Part shown: positions 1 to 5,149 of the stretch, in pieces
Layout: the number at the start of each line of letters is the position of its first letter
Numbering within the stretch: the first letter of the stretch is position 1
Assembly (NCBI GenBank): GCA_018224345.1
Contig: JAGTUW010000250.1
Location: 1-5,970 of the forward strand
Direction: 5' to 3'
DNA length: 5,970 bases
DNA from: Bacteroidota bacterium
GTDB lineage: Bacteria; Bacteroidota; Ignavibacteria; SZUA-365
Position numbers and translations under genes: made by a program
Notes under the pieces: generated by a model
What the model saw: the letters and a program-made list of their open reading frames with translations, nothing else
Database searches by the model: none
What the model was told of the DNA's origin: nothing

Positions 1-1
1 A

Positions 2-89
2 GAGAGTCAGACCAGTATTTTTATCTGGTCGCGCGTTTATTTTCATTTGGTCGGCATTGTGTTTACATTTGGTCGACACTGTTCTTCCA
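2..89. repeat. 22-bp near-tandem TTTGGTCG repeats, candidate IS21-family terminus
   Basis: The core TGGTCG occurs at 26, 48 and 70, exactly 22 bp apart. Dividing the sequence into 22-mers (24-45, 46-67, 68-89) gives about 14/22 identities between units 1 and 2 and about 17/22 between units 2 and 3. A decayed fourth unit (2-23) still shares GTC and the T-rich half. Units 0 and 1 also form an inverted repeat, GACCAG (10-15) with CTGGTC (25-30). Read on the minus strand, the array begins TGTCGACCA and repeats CGACCA/CGACCAG. This resembles IS21-family ends, which carry several transposase-binding repeats and terminate in TG..CA; on that reading the IS boundary is at about position 78. The repeat is seen directly; the IS21 assignment is inference from memory of family ends, because no transposase gene is in the window. 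An operator array for a regulator of the next gene is the alternative. Confidence 0.6.
41..71 (+). promoter_or_regulatory. Candidate Bacteroidota-type promoter reading out of the repeat array
   Basis: TACATTTG at 64-71 is a full match to the Bacteroidota -7 element TAnnTTTG. Exactly 19 nt upstream, TTTC at 41-44 is a one-mismatch version of the -33 TTTG. Transcription would begin near 76-80, leaving a 5' leader of roughly 20-30 nt before the ATPase start. The match uses bases of the 22-bp repeats, so repeat-binding protein and RNA polymerase would compete. The call depends on the tentative phylum assignment. Confidence 0.3.
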
Positions 90-105
90 TGTCCCCGTGA
101 GTGTA

Positions 106-1353
106 ATGGAAATTTACAGTCCGTTCCCCCGCCTGATCCTTCCCCGTCTGCAGGAAGCGCTCGCGGATACTCCTGTCGTGCTCATCCACGGCCCGAGGCA
201 GTGCGGGAAGTCGACGCTGGCCAGAATGTTTGGAGAGACGCACGGATTTCGCTACCTGACCTTCGACGACGAGAACGTGCTCGCCGCAGCGGCATCGGAT
301 CCTGTCGGTTTCTGCAAAGATCTGCCGGAACGTACGATCCTCGATGAAGTCCAGCGTGTCCCGGGCTTGTTTCGCTCGATCAAGGAGATCGTGGACACCG
401 ATCGTCACCCCGGGAGACTGATCCTGACCGGTTCCGCGAATGTATTGCTGCTCCCGGGATTATCGGATTCGCTGGCCGGACGGATGGAAGTGCTGCGACT
501 CGGTCCGTTGACCCAGGCCGAAATCACCCGCCTGACATCACCGCCGTTGTTCCTCGATGCCATCTTCGGCGCTTCTCCACATCCGCAGCATCTGAAGCGG
601 CAGGGCGACGAGCTGATCAGGAGGGTCGTCACCGGCGGATTCCCCCCTGTGGTCCTTCGATCGTCGGAGCGGCGCAGGCGGGTCTGGCTGGAGCAATACA
701 GCGAAGCACTCGTCCAGAAGGATGTCAGGGACTTCACCCGGATCCGTTCTCTCGATGTGCTTCCCCGGCTGCTGGAAGTCGCCGCCGCGCATACGGCCGA
801 ATTGTTCGTGAGCACGGATCTCGCAGCGCCGTTCGAACTGAGCCGCCCCACTATCCGCGAGTACGTCACGGTGCTCGAAGCGCTGTTCCTTCTCGAACTC
901 CTGCCGCCATGGCACAGCAACCGACTGACGCGGATGATCAAGACGCCCAAGCTGCACATGGTCGATACGGGGCTGGCGTCGGCATTGCTGTCAGTGAATC
1001 CGGATTCCCTGCGAAAGGATCGGCCGCTGTTCGGCCATCTCCTGGAGTCCTTCGTTTTCCAGGAATTACGGCGCCTCGCGTCGTTTTCGGAACACCGGCA
1101 CCGTTTCCACCACTTCAGGGACAAAGAGAAGAAGGAAGTCGACGTCGTTATCGAACGCCCTGGCGCGTTTGTGGCCGGAGTCGAGGTGAAGGCGTCCTCG
1201 ACGGTCCTGCAGAAGGACTTTCATGGACTCATCAAACTCCGTGACGCCATGGGCGAACGATTTGTTCAGGGAGTGGTCTTGTATGATGGTGAGAACGTCC
1301 TCCCCTTCGGAGACCGCCTGTACGCTGTCCCCGTCGCGTCATTGTGGAGCTGA
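106..1353 (+). CDS. AAA_14 / DUF4143 family ATPase
   Basis: This is a P-loop ATPase of the AAA_14 plus DUF4143 architecture, common in bacteria and archaea, often on mobile or accessory DNA, with no settled cellular role. Numbered from GTG97, it shows Walker A GPRQCGKST (32-40), Walker B ILDEVQ (81-86), a sensor-1-like ILTGSAN (109-115) and the LAGRM segment (127-130). DUF4143 follows from about 195, with the typical YVTVLEALFLLELLPPW (256-272), KLHMVDTGLASALL (285-298) and LFGHLLESFVFQEL (311-324). The C-terminus has a PD-(D/E)XK-nuclease-like fold signature: D349 in EVDVV, then E363 and K365 in VEVKAS. The length (415-418 aa) and Walker A position are normal, so the gene is intact despite the repeat array just upstream. 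ATG106 is chosen; in-frame GTG97 would add three residues, and neither start has a clear Shine-Dalgarno sequence. It stands alone with no recognisable partner, and the next gene is convergent. Family assignment is firm; function, including any nuclease activity, is unknown. Confidence 0.93.
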   Translation: MEIYSPFPRLILPRLQEALADTPVVLIHGPRQCGKSTLARMFGETHGFRYLTFDDENVLAAAASDPVGFCKDLPERTILDEVQRVPGLFRSIKEIVDTDRHPGRLILTGSANVLLLPGLSDSLAGRMEVLRLGPLTQAEITRLTSPPLFLDAIFGASPHPQHLKRQGDELIRRVVTGGFPPVVLRSSERRRRVWLEQYSEALVQKDVRDFTRIRSLDVLPRLLEVAAAHTAELFVSTDLAAPFELSRPTIREYVTVLEALFLLELLPPWHSNRLTRMIKTPKLHMVDTGLASALLSVNPDSLRKDRPLFGHLLESFVFQELRRLASFSEHRHRFHHFRDKEKKEVDVVIERPGAFVAGVEVKASSTVLQKDFHGLIKLRDAMGERFVQGVVLYDGENVLPFGDRLYAVPVASLWS

Positions 1354-1386
1354 GAAAATGTGGGGAGTGGAAACCTGCGGAAAACA

Positions 1387-1406
1387 GGGCGGTTCGCGAA
1401 CCGCCC
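1387..1406. repeat. 20-bp perfect palindrome, copy 1
   Basis: GGGCGGTTCGCGAACCGCCC is its own reverse complement. It is preceded by GGAAAACA, a shortened form of the context of copies 2 and 3, and its right flank (ATCC) differs from theirs. It lies 33 bp after the ATPase stop codon and would fold in RNA into a GC-rich stem, so it could protect the 3' end or weakly terminate the ATPase transcript. Confidence 0.85.
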
Positions 1407-1583
1407 ATCCATCACCACCACCACGGATCATGCGATATGCACCGGAACCGCATCCCGTCGGCCCGCACGTATCCCGCGATACCAGACCGATTGCATTGTG
1501 ATAATGTTTTCGGATGAATCCTGTTCATGCGGTGGTATCCCACCGGGAACACGTCCGATGGCATTGCGATGTCGTGTAGGGTT

Positions 1584-1670
1584 ATTGACGATCGGGGGTT
1601 GCGAAAACAGGGCGGTTCGCGAACCGCCCCTACGCGCTGTGTATTCTATGACTTGGCGTACCCCGTGCAA
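1584..1670. repeat. 87-bp intergenic direct repeat, copy A (contains palindrome copy 2)
   Basis: The first 50 bases (1584-1633) are identical to 1706-1755, and the full 87 bases match 1706-1792 at about 79 positions without gaps. It contains the palindrome at 1610-1629. A flanking GTAGGG (1576-1581) pairs with CCCTAC (1628-1633), so the mobile or amplifying unit may be the 58-bp GTAGGG..CCCTAC element. The left part is strictly conserved while the right part has drifted, as expected of a REP-like or MITE-like intergenic repeat family. Confidence 0.85.
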
Positions 1671-1705
1671 CGTGGCGGTGGGTATGTTCAGTGTGGAACG
1701 GTGTG

Positions 1706-1792
1706 ATTGACGATCGGGGGTTGCGAAAACAGGGCGGTTCGCGAACCGCCCCTACACGCTGTGTATTTCATGCGGTGGTGTGCCCCGTGCAA
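1706..1792. repeat. 87-bp intergenic direct repeat, copy B (contains palindrome copy 3)
   Basis: This is the second copy, offset by exactly 122 bp from copy A, with the palindrome at 1732-1751. Most differences from copy A fall after base 51, in the segment 1756-1782; the terminal CCCCGTGCAA (1783-1792) is shared. The repeat ends about 30 bp beyond the 3' end of the convergent OsmC-like gene, where its stem could act on that transcript. Confidence 0.85.
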
Positions 1793-1822
1793 GGTCGGTG
1801 TCGGGCTGTAGGGACGGATGAA

Positions 1823-2233
1823 TCAGGTGCCGACGTTCTCCTGCACCGTCGTGACGATGTCGAATGCCGGAGGCTCTTCGATATGCTTTTTTACGGCGCA
1901 GAGTGAGGCGGACTTGATCAGGGCGTCGTGGTACTTCTCCGGGAAGGTGGGAGGAACGGAGATCTCCAGCTTGATGCGTCCTATCATGCGGCGGGCCGGA
2001 TCGAATTCCATGCGCTGCGTCAATTCTATCCCTTCGGTGGACAGACCGCGCTGCTGGCAGAAACCCAGAATGTAAATACCAGCACAGGTACCCAATGACG
2101 CCAGAAAGAGATCGAACGGCGCCGGCGCGCTCCCGTCGCCACCACTACGCTCCGGTTGATCAGTGCTGATGCGGAAACCGTTGTATGTTGCGTCCACTTT
2201 CTTGTTTCCGGGAAAGTCAATTTTCATTTCCAT
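1823..2233 (-). CDS. OsmC/Ohr-like family protein
   Basis: This is a small cytoplasmic protein of the OsmC/Ohr superfamily, whose characterised members reduce organic hydroperoxides with a cysteine pair. With the start used here (136 aa), the family signature SAPAPFDLFLASLGTCAGIYILGFC lies at 35-59. Cys50 is the expected peroxidatic position, and Cys112 in SLCAVKKHIEEPP is the expected resolving position. Cys59 is a third cysteine, seen in this subgroup with GFCQQRG. The N-terminus (MKIDFPGNKKVDATYNGF) is the usual beta-sheet of the small OsmC subgroup, distinct from classical OsmC and Ohr. In-frame ATGs also exist at 2296, 2254 and 2227. I prefer 2233 because GAGG (2245-2248) lies 11 nt upstream and the length fits the family. 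A candidate promoter at 2267-2298 makes 2296 unlikely. The gene is monocistronic, convergent with the ATPase and divergent from the kinase operon. Family is sure; the physiological substrate is not. Confidence 0.92.
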   Translation of the reverse strand: MEMKIDFPGNKKVDATYNGFRISTDQPERSGGDGSAPAPFDLFLASLGTCAGIYILGFCQQRGLSTEGIELTQRMEFDPARRMIGRIKLEISVPPTFPEKYHDALIKSASLCAVKKHIEEPPAFDIVTTVQENVGT

Positions 2234-2266
2234 CTGTCTGTAATCCTCGTTCATTGTAAATATCAT

Positions 2267-2298
2267 CAACTGTACATGTGATGTTGCAGCGGGCAAAA
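2267..2298 (-). promoter_or_regulatory. Candidate Bacteroidota-type promoter for the OsmC-like gene
   Basis: On the minus strand, TTTTG (2298-2294) is followed after exactly 19 nt by TACAGTTG (2274-2267), one mismatch from TAnnTTTG. Transcription would begin near 2260-2265, a few bases upstream of ATG2254 and about 30 nt upstream of ATG2233. The longest open frame, from 2296, would then start inside the promoter. The spacing fits the known Bacteroidota consensus, but a single match of this length can arise by chance. Confidence 0.35.
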
Positions 2299-2363
2299 CG
2301 ATTCCGCCTTCGCTCCTGTCTCACTGCTGGACTCTCAGCGGCCTGCGATGTATGTTTATCTGA

Positions 2364-2380
2364 TGACGTCAGTGGACGTC
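2364..2380. promoter_or_regulatory. Candidate operator: TGACGTCA plus GACGTC, one helical turn apart
   Basis: The perfect palindrome TGACGTCA (2364-2371) is followed by a second GACGTC (2375-2380), with a 10-bp repeat step that would place both sites on the same DNA face. It lies in the divergent gap about 40-50 bp before the kinase start, where a regulator of the operon would be expected to bind. No known consensus is claimed; autoregulation by the downstream LuxR-type regulator is a guess. Confidence 0.3.
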
Positions 2381-2417
2381 TCTCACAAAAGGCCGGTCAC
2401 GTTCCGACAATGATCCC

Positions 2418-4505
2418 GTGAAACTCCCAGCACTCAAGCTCAGCTCCAAACTGCGTCTCTCCTTCGTGTTCATCGGCTGCGTCTCCATTTTCATTACCGG
2501 CTGGCTGGCGTATGAGAATGCACGTACTGCGCTCGAGGAAGTGACCTTTCAGCGATTGACCGCCATACGCGAGGCACGGCGGCAACAGATCGAACACTAT
2601 TTCGAACGTATCCGCAACGATGTCGTCGCCTACTCCAACGATCAGTTGATCATTGGCGCTGCCCGTGCGCTGCGTGCGTCTTTCCTGCCCCTTGCGCGCA
2701 AGAAATTCGACCGCGAGGACTACGCCGCATTCATTGCGGCTGAGGATGCGATCACAAACGGGCAGAGAAGCGCGGTCGGGGCTGCCAACGGTGCGCGTGC
2801 GAAACTTCTCAACGCTCATATCAGGGTCATGCATGCGTTTGACAAGGATATCGTCGGCCATCTTGAACAACAAGGATATTACGACATCTTTCTCGTGGAT
2901 GCTCGCGGCGACATCGTTTACACCGCGAGACGGGAAGCGGATTTTGGAAGCAATCTCATTCATGGTCCGAACCGCGCCTCCAATATTGCCACGGTGTTCC
3001 GCGCAGCACGTGATGCCACCGACCGGCAGTTCGCACGCTTCGTCGATTTCGAACCCTATGAACCCTCGGGCGACGCACCGTCCTCCTTCGTTGCCTCCCC
3101 TGTCTTTGACGCTGATCACATGATCGCGGTACTCATTGTCCAGATATCGATTGACGACATCAATACGATGATGACCGAAGGAGGCGACCGGCGGGACGGG
3201 GTGCTCGGGCGCAGCGGCGAAACCTATATCGTCGGTACCGATTACCGCATGCGCAACGACTCCCGCTTCTTCATCGAAGAGCCGGAGGCCTATCTCCGCA
3301 CGCTTGAGCATGTCGGAACCGACGGTGGTATTATCGATGGCATCCGTCAGTATCAGACCTCGGTACTGTTGCAGGAGGTGCGCACGGAGGCAACGGACGC
3401 AGCCTTGCGCGGGATTACCGACACACGCAATGTGGTCGACTACCGTGGCGAACACGTGCTCAGCTCCTTTACGCCACTCGATATTCCCGATCTGCACTGG
3501 GTGATGCTCTCGGAAATTGATGAAAACGAGGCCTTCGCTTCCGTCCACGCATTGCGCAGGCAGTTGCTCTACAGCGGACTTGTCATTTTGCTGATCGCCA
3601 TCGGTCTCGGTGTTGTGATGTCCCTGACGATTACGCGTCCAATACGGACGTTAACGGCAGCGACAGAGGGGTTTGGACGGGGAGATTTCGACAAACGCGC
3701 CAACGTACGTGTCAGGGATGAAATAGGTGATCTTGCACAGACCTTCAATACCATGGCCGATAAAATACGCTCACATACCGGCAGGCTCGAGGAAGAGGTG
3801 CGCGAACGCCGCTATGCCGAAGAGGAACTCATACGTTCCCAGGAGCAGTTCCGCAATCTCTCGCGACACCTGCAAACGGTGCGGGAGGAGGAGAGAAAAG
3901 GTGTTGCCCGTGAGATCCATGATGAACTCGGTCAGAATCTGACGACACTGAAACTCCATCTGAGTCTGCTGCTCGAAGACCTTCCGCCTTCCGACACCGC
4001 ATTGCGCGAGAAATTCGTGACTATCATTACAGACATCGACACCACGATTCAATCCGTCAAGCGCATCATTTCCTCCCTGCGACCCGGTCTGCTCGACGAT
4101 CTCGGACTCGTCGCTGCCATTGAATGGCAGGCGGAAGAATTTCAGCGCCGTACGGGGATATTCTGCGCATTGCATATCGATCCTCCCGATATTTCACTCG
4201 ATGCCGATCGATCCACCGCCGTCTTTCGTATCTTTCAGGAGACACTGACCAACGTTGCCAGGCATGCCGCCGCCACACGCGTGACCATAAAACTGCTTGC
4301 CGGCAACCGAGGCATCTCGTTGCATGTTCATGACGACGGCCGCGGGATCTCTGCGGACAGCATCCGTGATCCCCGATCGTTCGGATTGCTGGGTATCCGC
4401 GAGCGCGCACATTACTGGAACGGGACCGTGACCTTCGAGGGCGTGCCCGGCCGCGGAACGAACGTCGATGTCACCATCCCCTTCGACCATGATGGAGCCG
4501 CTTGA
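2418..4505 (+). CDS. Membrane sensor histidine kinase, Cache-type sensor with HAMP and HisKA_3/HATPase_c
   Basis: This 695-aa NarL/DegS-class kinase should autophosphorylate in response to an extracytoplasmic signal and pass phosphate to the next gene's product. A first membrane segment (about 14-32) precedes a large external domain (about 33-380). That domain carries Cache features: YYDIFLVDARGDIVYT (154-169), GRSGETYIVGTDYRMRNDSRF (264-284) and a closing WVMLSEIDENEAF (361-373). The second membrane segment is about 383-405. HAMP follows (about 403-452, P408 and DEIG at 434-437), then a charged coiled-coil linker (452-490). HisKA_3 has REIHDELGQ with phospho-acceptor His501. HATPase_c has the N-box ETLTNVARHA (608-617), DDGRG (639-643), GLLGIRERA (656-664) and GRGTNVDVTIP (678-688). 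All catalytic motifs are intact. The start is GTG2418: there is no earlier ATG or GTG in this frame after the TGA at 2364, and there is no Shine-Dalgarno sequence. The stop overlaps the regulator start by one base. The ligand is unknown. Confidence 0.95.
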   Translation: MKLPALKLSSKLRLSFVFIGCVSIFITGWLAYENARTALEEVTFQRLTAIREARRQQIEHYFERIRNDVVAYSNDQLIIGAARALRASFLPLARKKFDREDYAAFIAAEDAITNGQRSAVGAANGARAKLLNAHIRVMHAFDKDIVGHLEQQGYYDIFLVDARGDIVYTARREADFGSNLIHGPNRASNIATVFRAARDATDRQFARFVDFEPYEPSGDAPSSFVASPVFDADHMIAVLIVQISIDDINTMMTEGGDRRDGVLGRSGETYIVGTDYRMRNDSRFFIEEPEAYLRTLEHVGTDGGIIDGIRQYQTSVLLQEVRTEATDAALRGITDTRNVVDYRGEHVLSSFTPLDIPDLHWVMLSEIDENEAFASVHALRRQLLYSGLVILLIAIGLGVVMSLTITRPIRTLTAATEGFGRGDFDKRANVRVRDEIGDLAQTFNTMADKIRSHTGRLEEEVRERRYAEEELIRSQEQFRNLSRHLQTVREEERKGVAREIHDELGQNLTTLKLHLSLLLEDLPPSDTALREKFVTIITDIDTTIQSVKRIISSLRPGLLDDLGLVAAIEWQAEEFQRRTGIFCALHIDPPDISLDADRSTAVFRIFQETLTNVARHAAATRVTIKLLAGNRGISLHVHDDGRGISADSIRDPRSFGLLGIRERAHYWNGTVTFEGVPGRGTNVDVTIPFDHDGAA
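4494..4497 (+). promoter_or_regulatory. Ribosome binding site deciding the response regulator start
   Basis: GGAG lies inside the last codons of the kinase gene, 7 nt before ATG4505 but only 4 nt before the alternative TTG4502. The spacing favours the ATG, whose A is also the last base of the kinase TGA. It is the best Shine-Dalgarno match in the window. Confidence 0.6.
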
Positions 4506-5149
4506 TGATTCGCATTCTACTCGCCGATGATCATGTGCTGTTTCGCGAAGGTCTCAAACAGATTCTCGGCAAGCACCGGGACCTTCGCGTCGTCGATGAA
4601 GCCGGCAGCGGTACCGAGGCGATGGAGAAAATACTCAACGGACGATATGATGTCATCATACTCGATATCTCCATGCCCGGGCGGAGCGGGCTTGATATTC
4701 TCGGCGAGATTCGCACGCACCATCCTGACCTGCCGGTACTGATTCTGAGCATGCACCCCGAGGAACAGTACGCGGTACGCGTGCTGCGCGCAGGTGCGGC
4801 AGGATATCTGACCAAAGAGAGTGCTGCGGCGGAACTGATCACCGCGATACGCAAAGTCGCTGCGGGCGGACGCTATATCAGCCCGGCGGTTGCAGAGCGA
4901 CTTGCCGAGGCAATGGAGCACGGCGCCGAACGGGCACCGCATCAACTTCTCTCCAACCGCGAAGACCAGGTGATGCGCATGCTGGCATCGGGGAAATCAC
5001 TGCGCGAAATCGCCGACGATCTCTTCCTCAGCGAGAAAACCATCACCACATATCGCGCACGCATTCTCGAAAAAATGAAGCTGCGCAACAATGTCGAACT
5101 CACCCACTACGCTATCACGCACAAACTTCTGGATTCCTCCCGACCATGA
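4505..5149 (+). CDS. NarL/FixJ-family response regulator (REC plus LuxR-type HTH)
   Basis: This 214-aa transcription regulator is the cognate partner of the preceding kinase. The receiver domain (about 1-120) has the acidic pair D8-D9, phospho-acceptor D54 in ILDISMPGRSG, S82 at the conserved Ser/Thr position (LILSMH) and K104 in GYLTK; all switch residues are present. The LuxR-type helix-turn-helix spans about 147-205: LLSNREDQVMRMLASGKS, then the recognition helix region LSEKTITTYRARILEKMKL. Phosphorylation should expose this domain for dimeric DNA binding. The ATG at 4505 overlaps the kinase stop (TGATG), so the pair is translationally coupled; a TTG at 4502 would add one Met but has poorer ribosome-site spacing. 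The stop overlaps the next gene's start (ATGA). Family and pairing are firm; targets are unknown, with the operon's own upstream region and the third gene as plausible ones. Confidence 0.96.
   Translation: MIRILLADDHVLFREGLKQILGKHRDLRVVDEAGSGTEAMEKILNGRYDVIILDISMPGRSGLDILGEIRTHHPDLPVLILSMHPEEQYAVRVLRAGAAGYLTKESAAAELITAIRKVAAGGRYISPAVAERLAEAMEHGAERAPHQLLSNREDQVMRMLASGKSLREIADDLFLSEKTITTYRARILEKMKLRNNVELTHYAITHKLLDSSRP

Larger units (their letters stand above)
1354..1822. other. Gene-free, repeat-filled spacer between convergent genes
   Basis: No credible gene lies here. The open frames on both strands simply read through the palindromic repeats and yield the low-complexity motif GGSRTA in either direction, which is how such repeats translate. 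The stretch holds three copies of a 20-bp palindrome, two 87-bp direct repeats, and related shorter fragments (for example TTCATGCGGTGGT at 1524-1536 and again at 1767-1779). It also holds a small hairpin with stem CGGTGG/CCACCG and loop TATC (1530-1545). No stem is followed by a clear U-tract, so no standard intrinsic terminator is called, although the hairpins may stop or stabilise transcripts arriving from both sides. Confidence 0.8.

Noticed and set aside
405..1124. 239-aa open frame on the minus strand inside the ATPase gene
   Set aside because: It is rich in Ser and Arg, as expected for an antisense shadow, and it overlaps a complete ATPase with Walker motifs.
1411..1428. CATCACCACCACCACGGATC, resembling a His-tag and BamHI-like cloning junction
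   Set aside because: There is no in-frame gene, no vector context and no complete GGATCC site; it is a short chance run of CAC triplets in an intergenic stretch.
1530..1545. CGGTGG-TATC-CCACCG hairpin as an intrinsic terminator for the ATPase
   Set aside because: The stem is only 6 bp, there is no following T-run, and it lies about 180 bp from the ATPase stop codon.
1387..1792. CRISPR array suggested by repeated palindromes
   Set aside because: There are only three copies with unequal spacing (223 and 122 bp), spacers far longer than in CRISPR arrays, repeats extending into the flanks, and no cas gene nearby.
2351..2358. TATGTTTA as a Bacteroidota -7 element for the kinase operon
   Set aside because: It is one mismatch from TAnnTTTG, but no TTTG-like -33 element lies at the right distance upstream, so it is not called as a promoter.
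2397..3548. 383-aa open frame on the minus strand
   Set aside because: It lies opposite the kinase sensor domain, which has clear family motifs on the plus strand. The antisense frame has no recognisable domain and is explained by the high GC content and codon bias.
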